11,090 nucleotides of DNA, from NCBI GenBank assembly GCA_016763235.1, contig JAESUE010000385.1, positions 1-11,090 on the forward strand. The letters run 5' to 3'. The notes beneath the pieces were generated by a model. The model was not told the DNA's origin, did not search any database, and saw only the letters and a list, made by a program, of their open reading frames with translations. Positions 1 to 6,746 of this stretch are shown piece after piece. The first letter of the stretch is position 1. Each line of letters starts with the position of its first letter. Made by a program: the position numbers and the translations under genes. Source of the stretch: Pseudomonadales bacterium. Its GTDB lineage: Bacteria; Pseudomonadota; Gammaproteobacteria; Pseudomonadales; UBA3067.

Positions 1-130
1 ACAGTAGCAATAGACCTTCTGCTAAACAGGTTTGTTTCAGTGTCAAATTGAAGTGGTCGAACCTTTCGAAGGTATTCGCCAGCCCTCCCAATTTCGACCC
101 TACTGGTGAATTCTGGGTTTATCCTGCGCC
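1..130. other. Left edge, no gene supported
   Basis: This stretch lies just downstream of the rseA-like stop codon, where rseB/mucB normally follows. The minus strand has no ATG or GTG start here, and the only TTG candidates lack a convincing ribosome binding site. I see no RseB-like peptide in any frame. A short CCTT-TCG-AAGG hairpin occurs near 61-71, but without a T-run. Confidence 0.4.
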
Positions 131-832
131 CTAGTGTTTTAACGTCCCTATACGCGCAAAAGCCATCTCACCAGTGGCCGTATTCAATGCCATATTCAAG
201 GAATGAGACATGATATAAGGTATTAGTCTTCCCTCATTATATACTCCATAGTGAGTGACCTCCTGCTGCCACCACTGGGGAATAACATCTCGGGTTTGAG
301 ATACAGGAACCCCTCCGCTAAAAACAATAGAGGAAAAATCACCGTCACTCGCAGGATAGCCATTGTAATTTAGTAGGGGGTAGCCAGGTTGTACGGACGA
401 AATATTTGCTACTACGGAATGTTCTGCACCACCTAGATTATTCTCGGACTGTTGAGCCGCTTGCCATCCAAAAACAACCATCGCTGACACCGACGCTGCA
501 ACCACAACATTTGCCAGTGGCTCAAATACCACCTTAAACCAGCGTTTTTTTGCCGCCATGGCCTCAAGGTCACCGGCGCCGCCATCAATTTTAACGCTAG
601 GGTTGGACTCAATGGCTGCTGTAACATTCGCCGCTATGTCTAAATGCCTAAATAAATGCAGATCCTTGTTGTGCGTTTCGTTTTTCAGAACTGAGCGCAC
701 AACATGGTAACGGTTCCACTTTTTGCTCAGTGAGTCATCTTTTCCCAGGGACTTCAGAATCCACTGTAGTTCCAACGCACTATTTTCACCATCCATTAAT
801 ACCGATAACGTTTCTTGAGATGTTTTACTCAC
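131..832 (-). CDS. rseA: RseA/MucA-like anti-sigma-E factor
   Basis: Predicted inner-membrane anti-sigma factor that would hold a sigma-E (RpoE/AlgU) type sigma factor in the cytoplasm until regulated proteolysis releases it. Residues 1-75 match the RseA N-terminal domain: LSVLMDGE near residue 9, W-x-RYHVVRSVL at 39-49 and DIAANVTAAIE at 65-75. One membrane segment lies at about 104-124, followed by a periplasmic domain ending in an M-A-F-A-R-I segment typical of the MucA/RseA C-terminus. The length (233) suits the family. The start is GTG at 832, preceded by GAGGTG at 7 nt; the ATG five bases upstream (837) is out of frame and stops after two codons. Unusually, neither rpoE upstream nor rseB downstream is present, so this is an orphan or displaced copy. 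Function by family is well supported; the partner sigma factor is unknown. Confidence 0.82.
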   Translation of the reverse strand: MSKTSQETLSVLMDGENSALELQWILKSLGKDDSLSKKWNRYHVVRSVLKNETHNKDLHLFRHLDIAANVTAAIESNPSVKIDGGAGDLEAMAAKKRWFKVVFEPLANVVVAASVSAMVVFGWQAAQQSENNLGGAEHSVVANISSVQPGYPLLNYNGYPASDGDFSSIVFSGGVPVSQTRDVIPQWWQQEVTHYGVYNEGRLIPYIMSHSLNMALNTATGEMAFARIGTLKH

Positions 833-837
833 GGCAT

Positions 838-1307
838 TTCACCTCTTTAACTAACCAATGAGTGTGTCCAAAACAGGGTGAATGAACGAGACACCTACAA
901 CAACACATTCACACACTTTACTAACAGTTAAGACTGTAAAATACTCAAAGTGTTCCCGCTTTACCCATCTGAAAGTGATTCGTTCAAGTCTTAAAAGCCA
1001 TTAATACACGTCGCGTCCACCATCATTACATTCGCCCGATTAAAGTGCCCACACGAATCGTCATCGACTAGTCGACATCGTGGGGCTACCGACCCTAGAT
1101 GACTACACCATCCAAGCCAACACTTACTGTCCCAACATGTCGTTTAGACATCTCGCCAGATAGGATATGAAGTTGAGTAACAGAATCTGTGATGTGTTGA
1201 TAGATATTAATAATATGTGCAGTACAAAGAATGTCGTTGTTACACGTCCCTAACGGTTTTTTGGAGTTCAGTTTAATGGAGGTTAAACTCGAAAAGTACC
1301 AGAAAGA
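838..1307. other. Intergenic region, no gene
   Basis: No open frame with a plausible start and ribosome binding site is supported on either strand. It holds the candidate sigma-E-type promoter (929-956), a perfect 12-bp palindrome TCGACTAGTCGA at 1064-1075, and a weak GTTTAA/TTAAAC inverted repeat at 1271-1288. The last lies 20-37 nt past the stop of the next minus-strand gene but has no T-run, so it is not a convincing terminator. Where rpoE would normally sit, there is none. Confidence 0.5.
929..956 (-). promoter_or_regulatory. Candidate sigma-E-type promoter of the rseA-like gene
   Basis: On the minus strand, GGAACAC is followed after 16 nt by TCTTA (extended GTCTTA). This resembles the sigma-E pattern GGAACTT, about 16 nt, GTCTAA. 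It would start transcription near 922, giving a leader of about 90 nt before the GTG start. A sigma-E-dependent promoter before its own anti-sigma gene fits the known autoregulation of that system. The last two bases of the -35 element deviate, so the call is moderate. Confidence 0.4.
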
Positions 1308-2243
1308 CTACACAAGCATTCGAATAAAATCGCTTTTTCCAAACGGGTACTCTGTATCAATCAACCCCAGTTCATTCAATTCTATGACGATAGGCTTAGA
1401 TGCTAACAATATTTCCTCCAATCTATCCTTAGCGGTGACTCTTTCTCCACTGATTGAATCATCTACGGTATCCTCATCCGTGGATTCGTCCTCTCTATTA
1501 CCCTGAGTATCGTTAGCCTTAGAGGCTGTTGTATTGGCATCGTCTTCACTACCTATTGATTCCTTCTTATCAGAGAAGGTTAACGTTTCAGTTTTGCCTT
1601 TTTCAACCGCTTTTGCCTCCTTTTCTTGCCCCCTCTCCAACGCTTCTCTAGGCCCAGCAAGTGCCTCAGCCTCAAGTAACCCCACTTGAGACAATGTGGC
1701 CCTATCCTGTATTGCTGATGACGCGGGAATGAATGACGCTGTTTGCAGAACACGAGACTTCTCAATAGATACCTTCAGCGCATCGGTTACCCTGCTTGGG
1801 CCAATAGATGTTTCATCATCCGTTGCGGAAATGGATCCATTTGGAGCTCGCGTATTTTGTAAATTAGGAAACTCCGGGTATGTTCCACCCTCGATGGCCT
1901 CCTGAATTCGTTCTTCTTGATATCGCGCCTTCAATTGCTGAATAATGAGAGCATCCTCTTTTTCTTGCTCAATCGCCTTTTCTTGATCATTTTTTTTATT
2001 AAGCGTTGATTGCTCACCGAAAGGTTGCTGATTCGATAGATTTTCATCTGGAGGTTTATCCGTTAGGTGTGAATTTAACGAACCCCGCAAATGAAACGTG
2101 TTGCCTTGCTCAACCTCAGCATTATTGATTTCAAGGGCTAGTGGTGTATCGGAATGCAAAAGGGAACCTTTCCCTGGGGAAGGCTTTGCCACCAAAGGAT
2201 CAATAGCCGTATATGTTTGTATGACAGGATTAATCAACATCAT
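1308..2243 (-). CDS. Charged low-complexity protein of unknown function
   Basis: I do not recognise this 311-residue protein. It contains no cysteine, signal peptide or membrane segment. Residues about 82-118 are rich in K, E and Q and look like a helical or coiled-coil stretch (EKAIEQEKEDALIIQQLKAR). Residues 195-265 are strongly charged and probably disordered, with an acidic run (EDESTDEDTVDD) at 251-262. A more hydrophobic conserved-looking tail, from about 272 (RLEEILL...PIVIELNELGLID), ends the protein. Two adjacent ATG codons begin it; AGGGA lies 1 nt before the first and 4 nt before the second, so the second (2240) may be the real start. It stands alone, with about 390-470 bp of non-coding DNA on each side. 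It is real by length and a plausible ribosome site; the function is open. Confidence 0.6.
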   Translation of the reverse strand: MMLINPVIQTYTAIDPLVAKPSPGKGSLLHSDTPLALEINNAEVEQGNTFHLRGSLNSHLTDKPPDENLSNQQPFGEQSTLNKKNDQEKAIEQEKEDALIIQQLKARYQEERIQEAIEGGTYPEFPNLQNTRAPNGSISATDDETSIGPSRVTDALKVSIEKSRVLQTASFIPASSAIQDRATLSQVGLLEAEALAGPREALERGQEKEAKAVEKGKTETLTFSDKKESIGSEDDANTTASKANDTQGNREDESTDEDTVDDSISGERVTAKDRLEEILLASKPIVIELNELGLIDTEYPFGKSDFIRMLV

Positions 2244-2630
2244 ATCCCTATTTAGATTTCGATAACTTTTAAGATTCCTATGTTTACCTACGAAGAACCT
2301 TTATAGAAAACTGCGCCTTTGATTTTACAGCCCTACACGTCTATTCATGGCGGGCAATCTGTCACACACAGTCATCCTTCTAAGTATAAATAAGCCAAAT
2401 TCAATGTATATTGATTGCTCAGATCATTGCGTTATAACCTAATAGTCAAAATCATAAAGTTACGGTTTCCATCGATACTTTGGGAATTGTGACTCAGTCA
2501 AAAACTACACTCGAGTACTGGAAATCACTTGAATAACAAGTCTACGATGCCATTCTTTGTCGTGGCATGCTGCCAACTAAGGATCCTCATCAAGATCAAC
2601 CTATTTGATAGTCCATATTTACATTCAGTG
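2244..2630. other. Intergenic region, no gene
   Basis: AT-rich stretch between two minus-strand genes. It contains the weak promoter at 2300-2329 and an inverted repeat ATGCCA/TGGCAT at 2547-2568 with a 10-nt loop, 60-80 nt beyond the lipoprotein stop. The repeat has no T-run on either side, so I do not call a terminator. No coding frame is supported. Confidence 0.45.
2300..2329 (-). promoter_or_regulatory. Possible sigma-70 promoter for the 311-residue gene
   Basis: On the minus strand TGTAAA is followed after 18 nt by TATAAA, about 57 nt before the ATG. The -10 is good and the -35 is poor. It is the best candidate in this intergenic stretch but remains a weak call in AT-rich DNA. Confidence 0.25.
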
Positions 2631-4136
2631 TTATGGGCTATTTCTCCTAACATTTAATTTTTCCCAAAGAAACGCATCGTCAAAGTGACGGCGACCAATG
2701 AATGCGACGGCATGGTTTCCTTTTTGTCTCATGGCTCCAGCATTCACAACTCCCAATGGCCATAGAAACCAACGCTCTTTTCGAGCCGACTGTTCAATAA
2801 TTCCATCGTCACCGAATAGGCTTTTTTTACGCCCCATTGCTATTAATTGACTAAGTGCGTCATAGGAGGTGAGGTCGTAGCGAATGCTGTCTTTGTTGGA
2901 GTGATCGGTTTGCGATACGCCGACAATATAATGTGATGAGCTATTGGTGTTCAGCGTGAGGGGAAGAGAAGTGTCAATATCTATGTCAAAATATAGTGGT
3001 GGCTCAATTGACGAGATGCTGGTGTTGATTGAAGTCTCAGCAAGCAAATACACTTTGTGGTAACAGCCACACTGGTGGATGCTGTCATATACCAATGGTT
3101 GACCCTGTGTATCTAACGTTACGCGCCAAATAATGCCATCCAGATCGCCTGCGTAAATGTCAAAACCGGTCTGTGCAGGCCTTTCTGGAAACCAAAACCC
3201 ATAATTCAATTGCAGTAACACGTCGCCCTTGTAACGCGTGTAAGAGGTAAATGTGTAGGTTCGGGGTTCTCGGGTGTCAACCCAGAGACGCCCGTCTTGT
3301 CCCCATTTAGGGGAGCCGATTTGATCACTTGTATTGTTGTTTTCCAGTGAAAGATTCGGGCTAAAGTGAGAAAACAACTGCGCTAACGATATTTTTGTGA
3401 GAACAGGAATGCCTAGTGCGTTGTTGTTATAGGCGTTGAACAGTGTTTTCTTGATGTGCTGTGAACTTAATGTGATGCGCTGCTTAGGTTGATAAAACTG
3501 TGTCGGCGAATCGTCAGTTTGACCTCGGTAGTAAAGCGTAGTCATATCTTCTTGGTAGTTATCGATGTAAGGTTGTGCCAAATATTGTGTAATAAAATAC
3601 AGGCCAAAAAAACGAGATACTTCGCTGTAGCTGTCGTTTATATGAATTCGCTCATAGTTCAACGGGTGCGTCTTTTCCTTTTTTGCATGATAGTCAACGA
3701 GGTCACTGCTGCACTGAATAATGCCTGAGGCCATTGTTTTTGCGTTAACGAAAGCTGCAAGTGATTTCTGGCTACTCATTGGTAGTCGACTAACTTCTAA
3801 CCGGTAGGCGTTGAGGGCGTTTTGATGTAAGGCTTCCTTCCAGGCGTTTTTTTCGACGAGAGAGAGAGACTGTTGGGCAAAACTCGCAAGGAATCGATCA
3901 GATCGATATATAGAGTATCCGTCTATTCGTTGAGCTGAGTTTTCAAAATGTGTGTGCGCCTTAATGGATGAGTTCAGCGTGTCAAAAAAAGACAAACAGC
4001 GTTGTTCCCGATCTGATGTACTAACCGATACGGGTTTTCGTAGAACGCATCCAGATGATAATATTAGCAATATCGCGAGCGCTACAAGATATGGTTTGCG
4101 ATTATTATTCGACAAATAAAAAATGAGCGGATTCAT
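2631..4136 (-). CDS. Predicted lipoprotein of unknown function
   Basis: I do not recognise the family of this 501-residue protein. The N-terminus has a short charged region (NNNRK), a hydrophobic stretch (residues 16-27) and a lipobox-like L-S-S-G-C with Cys30, followed by Val. This suggests an outer-membrane lipoprotein, although Ser at -3 is not ideal. The mature part is rich in Tyr, Ser and Asn. It has a conserved-looking core with aromatic and glycine patches (NYGFWFPERP at 311-320, DIYAGDLDGIIWRV at 326-339) and a C-G-C pair at 356-358. The C-terminal region (455-485) has ERWFLWPLGVVNAGAM and HAVAFIGRRHFDD. The ATG start overlaps the stop of a 51-codon upstream frame by ATGA and has no strong ribosome site of its own, so translational coupling is likely. 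The surroundings give no functional clue. Confidence 0.7.
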   Translation of the reverse strand: MNPLIFYLSNNNRKPYLVALAILLILSSGCVLRKPVSVSTSDREQRCLSFFDTLNSSIKAHTHFENSAQRIDGYSIYRSDRFLASFAQQSLSLVEKNAWKEALHQNALNAYRLEVSRLPMSSQKSLAAFVNAKTMASGIIQCSSDLVDYHAKKEKTHPLNYERIHINDSYSEVSRFFGLYFITQYLAQPYIDNYQEDMTTLYYRGQTDDSPTQFYQPKQRITLSSQHIKKTLFNAYNNNALGIPVLTKISLAQLFSHFSPNLSLENNNTSDQIGSPKWGQDGRLWVDTREPRTYTFTSYTRYKGDVLLQLNYGFWFPERPAQTGFDIYAGDLDGIIWRVTLDTQGQPLVYDSIHQCGCYHKVYLLAETSINTSISSIEPPLYFDIDIDTSLPLTLNTNSSSHYIVGVSQTDHSNKDSIRYDLTSYDALSQLIAMGRKKSLFGDDGIIEQSARKERWFLWPLGVVNAGAMRQKGNHAVAFIGRRHFDDAFLWEKLNVRRNSP

Positions 4137-4288
4137 TTTCTAAAATCCACCATTGATGATTGTGAACTTGAGGGCGACGTTGATATGTTGGTGGCTCGGC
4201 TAGCTACCCGCGCGAGGATAGTTCTGCCGGGATCAAAATGGCCTTGATCGTTTGTTTTTATCTGTAATCCGCTAATGTTTCTCACCAT
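4133..4288 (-). CDS. Small protein coupled to the lipoprotein gene
   Basis: A 51-residue frame (MVRNISGLQIKT..., ending SSMVDFRK) begins at an ATG preceded by AAGGA at a good distance of about 7 nt. Its TGA stop overlaps the lipoprotein ATG as ATGA, the classic arrangement for coupled translation. The peptide has no signal sequence, membrane segment or cysteine, and its second half is rich in Ser and Thr. I do not recognise it. It could be a functional small protein, or a leader frame whose translation lets ribosomes reach the lipoprotein start. It begins 62 bp after the stop of the merR-family gene on the same strand, so it might be reached by read-through from the metal operon. Confidence 0.5.
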   Translation of the reverse strand: MVRNISGLQIKTNDQGHFDPGRTILARVASRATNISTSPSSSQSSMVDFRK

Positions 4289-4350
4289 TATTTTGTCCTT
4301 TAGTCATTCAATTAAGACCCGCCCAAAGTGATGTTATTAAATTCCCTCGG

Positions 4351-4752
4351 TTATGAGCCTTGTTCGTCATGATCTATGGATTCAAGGATTGGACATCCAT
4401 CTGGGCTGGCACCACACAGATTGGTCAGCAATCGCAGCTCATCGCGCAAGGCGTTCAGTTCGGTGAGATGCTCTTCAATTTCCAACAGTTTCTGATGGGC
4501 CAGCTCCCGCACGTTGGGTTTTGCCTGTTGAGGATTCTCACGAAAACGAAGTAGTTGAGCTATTTCCCCCAGGCTAAACCCCATCTTTTGCGCCCGTTTA
4601 ATAAAGCGTAATTGAGAGAGGTTCTTGTCATTGTAATAACGTATCCCCGCACCATTACGTTGTATTTTAGGCATCAGTTTGATTTTTTCGTAATAACGCA
4701 GCGTATCGGCACTGACACCTAACTCTGCAACGACTTCACCAATTCGTTTCAT
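4351..4752 (-). CDS. MerR-family heavy-metal-responsive regulator
   Basis: Cytoplasmic dimeric activator of the MerR metal-sensing branch, probably acting on the promoter at 9647-9677. Residues 1-70 form the winged-helix DNA-binding domain (IGEVVAELGVSADTLRYYEK, then RAQKMGFSLGEIAQLL). A long dimerisation helix follows (about 82-111), then a metal-binding loop with Cys113 and Cys120 (C-GASPDG-C-PIL). Length (133) is typical. CueR has Cys112 and Cys120 with Ser77; divalent-metal sensors usually have Cys at or near that position. Here my alignment places Lys78 at the Ser77 position, with no third cysteine. This argues against a classic Hg(II), Pb(II) or Zn(II) sensor and leans towards a monovalent metal, but metal identity is inference. 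It is the last gene of the operon, 3 nt after the CcdA-like gene, so it should be autoregulated. Confidence 0.88.
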   Translation of the reverse strand: MKRIGEVVAELGVSADTLRYYEKIKLMPKIQRNGAGIRYYNDKNLSQLRFIKRAQKMGFSLGEIAQLLRFRENPQQAKPNVRELAHQKLLEIEEHLTELNALRDELRLLTNLCGASPDGCPILESIDHDEQGS

Positions 4753-4755
4753 TAT

Positions 4756-5427
4756 TTACATCCAGGAATACACTTCATTAAGTAAATACAGACCGACTGC
4801 CATTAAGGTTAAGCCACCCATGATCTCAAAAGCGTGACGCCAACGCTCCACCGATTGCAAATTCTCTAACCAGCTGATACTGATTGCGCCTATGGCCAAA
4901 GGAATGACCCGTCCAATGGCGAATGCCAGCATCAGCAGCCCACCATAGATCAAGGAGCCAATTGAAGCGCTAACACCTAGGCCAACCCATAAGCCTGGCG
5001 AGCACACCGGACAGATCCCCACAGTAAACGGCATGCCAAGGATAAACGCTCCCCACAGGGTGGCAGCGCGTTTTCCGCGTAGCGGCAACCAAGGTAAGGG
5101 AATCCTGATCCATCCCGTCCAGAGTAACCCCAACAGTATCAACAACGGCCCCAATACGACACCCCATTGGCGAGTCAACAGATGTTCCGCCCAAGCACCA
5201 CCCAAGGCCGCCCCGACGCCCAGAACCACATGTGTAAAGATCAGTCCGGCAGCAAAGGCACTACCGTAACTCAGGGCTTCCCTGAATTCACGGGCGCGGG
5301 TGACATAAGCCAGTACCACTGGAATGGAGGCGAAAGCTACCGGTGTGAAGCTGAACAGGAACCCCGCAAACAACGCGGCACCCAATCCGCCGATACCGCC
5401 CATCTGCATCCACGTCACCGTATCCAT
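4756..5427 (-). CDS. CcdA/DsbD-like membrane electron carrier, CPVC variant
   Basis: Polytopic inner-membrane protein (223 residues, about six membrane segments) of the CcdA/DsbD-beta type, which passes reducing equivalents from cytoplasmic thioredoxin to periplasmic thiols. Typical CcdA has one cysteine in TM1 (SPC) and one in TM4 (TPC). Here TM1 reads F-S-F-T-P-V (Val30 where Cys is expected), while the later motif is G-I-C-P-V-C-S-P with Cys139 and Cys142. Both thiols are therefore in one CPxC pair. It follows the thioredoxin-fold gene by 3 nt and precedes the merR-family gene by 3 nt, a tight block. The pairing with a cytoplasmic CGRC protein and periplasmic CPxC HMA proteins suggests it keeps metal-binding thiols reduced; alternatively it could itself carry metal. 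Family assignment is good, mechanism is inference. Confidence 0.8.
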   Translation of the reverse strand: MDTVTWMQMGGIGGLGAALFAGFLFSFTPVAFASIPVVLAYVTRAREFREALSYGSAFAAGLIFTHVVLGVGAALGGAWAEHLLTRQWGVVLGPLLILLGLLWTGWIRIPLPWLPLRGKRAATLWGAFILGMPFTVGICPVCSPGLWVGLGVSASIGSLIYGGLLMLAFAIGRVIPLAIGAISISWLENLQSVERWRHAFEIMGGLTLMAVGLYLLNEVYSWM

Positions 5428-5430
5428 AGA

Positions 5431-5709
5431 TCACCCGTTCCCCAGACGTTCACGAATAGCCTGTTGTAATTTGGCCTTGGAGGGCAACGCAGCAAACACC
5501 AGTTCGTTATTTAGCGCAATTGCCGGGGTGCTCAAAATACCCAAGCTGACCGCGTAATCGATTTCTTCCACCACATTGATTTCACGATACTGGATATTGG
5601 CATCGTTTAATTCATGGATAACGTCTTTGACCAACGATTTCGCTTTTAGACAACGCCCACAGCCGGAAGCGGTTAATACCTCGACGAGCACTCGTTGATT
5701 CATCGTCAT
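5431..5709 (-). CDS. Small thioredoxin-fold protein (thioredoxin_3-like, CGRC)
   Basis: A 92-residue cytoplasmic protein with a glutaredoxin/thioredoxin fold: beta strand VLVEVLTA, active site C17-G-R-C20, helix, then the cis-proline strand L-S-T-P-A-I-A-L and a final helix. It lacks a signal peptide. Size and motif fit the small thioredoxin_3 group (MTH895/TM0996 type). Likely role: dithiol exchange with the CcdA-like protein encoded 3 nt downstream, supplying electrons from the cytoplasm. AGGAG stands 7 nt before the first ATG; a second in-frame ATG two codons later (5703) also has GAAGG upstream, so the start is uncertain by two residues. Partner assignment rests on gene order. Confidence 0.82.
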   Translation of the reverse strand: MTMNQRVLVEVLTASGCGRCLKAKSLVKDVIHELNDANIQYREINVVEEIDYAVSLGILSTPAIALNNELVFAALPSKAKLQQAIRERLGNG

Positions 5710-5743
5710 ACCTTCACTCCTCTGATTGTCGAGTTTGCCTGGT

Positions 5744-6730
5744 TCATTGTGGTTTCCTGGGTGATCTGAAAGACACTACCCGATTGTTACCCAGGTCGGT
5801 CGCAAATAAAGTGCCATCTGGGGCGACGGCCACGGCAGTGATGTAGGCAAACTGTCCCGGACCGTTGCCACGGCGGCCAAAGGCCGTGAGAAAGCGTCCC
5901 TGTGAATCGTATTTCTGCACTCGGTTATTGTAAAAATCGGCAACAAAAACATTGTCATCAGGTCCAACGGCCACCGATGTTACAGTGGCAAACCAGCCCG
6001 GAAAGGGACCAAAAATGTTCATGGCCAGCGGGCCACCCCATTTTCGACGGAATTTACCTGACGAGTCGAACACTTGGATGCGATCGTTATAGCCGTCTGC
6101 GACCAAGAGCTGCTCGTCGTTACCAAGCGCTACATCGGTCGGGTAGTTGAACTCTTCGGCCCAAATGCCGATCTCGGCGGTGGTTCCCCATTGTTCAACA
6201 AAACTCCCATCGGCGTTAAGATGCTGGATGCGTTGATTGTAGAAGTCCGCTACAAAAAGCTCCCCTTTGCGGTTCAATGCAACGCCACCCGGTGAGTTAA
6301 ACTGGCCAGGTCCATCACCGCTGCTACCAATACTGTGATGGTATTTCCCATCCAGTCCAAACACCTGAATACGGTCGTTCCAGTAATCGGCGATATAGAG
6401 CATATTCTCGTGGATACTCAGATTCATAGGGCGTCCCAATTGACCAGGTTTATCACCCGGACTGCCAAACTGGCGCTTAAAACGTCCCTCATGGTCGAAT
6501 ACTTGTATACGGCCATTGCGGGAATCACTGACAAAAACCTCGTCTGCCGTGACGGCAATACCGGTAGGATCGTTAAATTGACCCGGGTTGGTGCCTCTCT
6601 CGCCCCAGGCCTGGATAAAACGGTAAGGTGGTTCTACTGCAGAAGGTATCCACAGCATCCATACCGTAAGCATCACCCCAACAAGCAGTAATCCCAGAGT
6701 CACAGCACTTCTTATTAACCATCGTTTCAT
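5744..6730 (-). CDS. Membrane-anchored six-bladed NHL-repeat protein
   Basis: A 328-residue protein with an N-terminal hydrophobic anchor (about residues 8-29) and six NHL repeats at roughly 50-78, 97-124, 142-171, 193-221, 247-275 and 292-321. Each has the pattern G-Q-F-N-x-P...V-A-V...L/V-F-V-A-D-x-x-N-x-R-I-Q-V-F. Six repeats are enough for a closed beta-propeller, probably facing the periplasm. NHL propellers usually mediate protein or ligand binding; some are enzymes (peptidylglycine-lyase type), but I see nothing that fixes an activity. It lies 16 nt after the second barrel gene and 34 nt before the thioredoxin-fold gene, so it is part of the operon. A scaffold or sensor for periplasmic metal-handling proteins is plausible but unproven. 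Confidence 0.85.
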   Translation of the reverse strand: MKRWLIRSAVTLGLLLVGVMLTVWMLWIPSAVEPPYRFIQAWGERGTNPGQFNDPTGIAVTADEVFVSDSRNGRIQVFDHEGRFKRQFGSPGDKPGQLGRPMNLSIHENMLYIADYWNDRIQVFGLDGKYHHSIGSSGDGPGQFNSPGGVALNRKGELFVADFYNQRIQHLNADGSFVEQWGTTAEIGIWAEEFNYPTDVALGNDEQLLVADGYNDRIQVFDSSGKFRRKWGGPLAMNIFGPFPGWFATVTSVAVGPDDNVFVADFYNNRVQKYDSQGRFLTAFGRRGNGPGQFAYITAVAVAPDGTLFATDLGNNRVVSFRSPRKPQ

Positions 6731-6746
6731 GCGGATTTCTCTTTGT

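Noticed and set aside
51..75. tRNA-like GGTTCGA element at the left edge
   Set aside because: The sequence around it cannot form the T-arm stem or an acceptor stem; it is a short chance hairpin.
1231..1506. Plus-strand open frame of 91 codons
   Set aside because: It starts at a non-ATG codon, lies mostly antisense to the 311-residue gene, and shows Ser/Val-rich composition expected from the opposite strand of that gene.
2547..2568. ATGCCA/TGGCAT inverted repeat as a terminator
   Set aside because: No T-run follows on either strand and the loop is long, so it does not meet the usual terminator pattern.
4970..5469. Several overlapping open frames on both strands across the CcdA-like gene
   Set aside because: They are shadows of a membrane-protein gene, with low-quality composition and no ribosome sites; the CcdA-like reading is clearly the real one.
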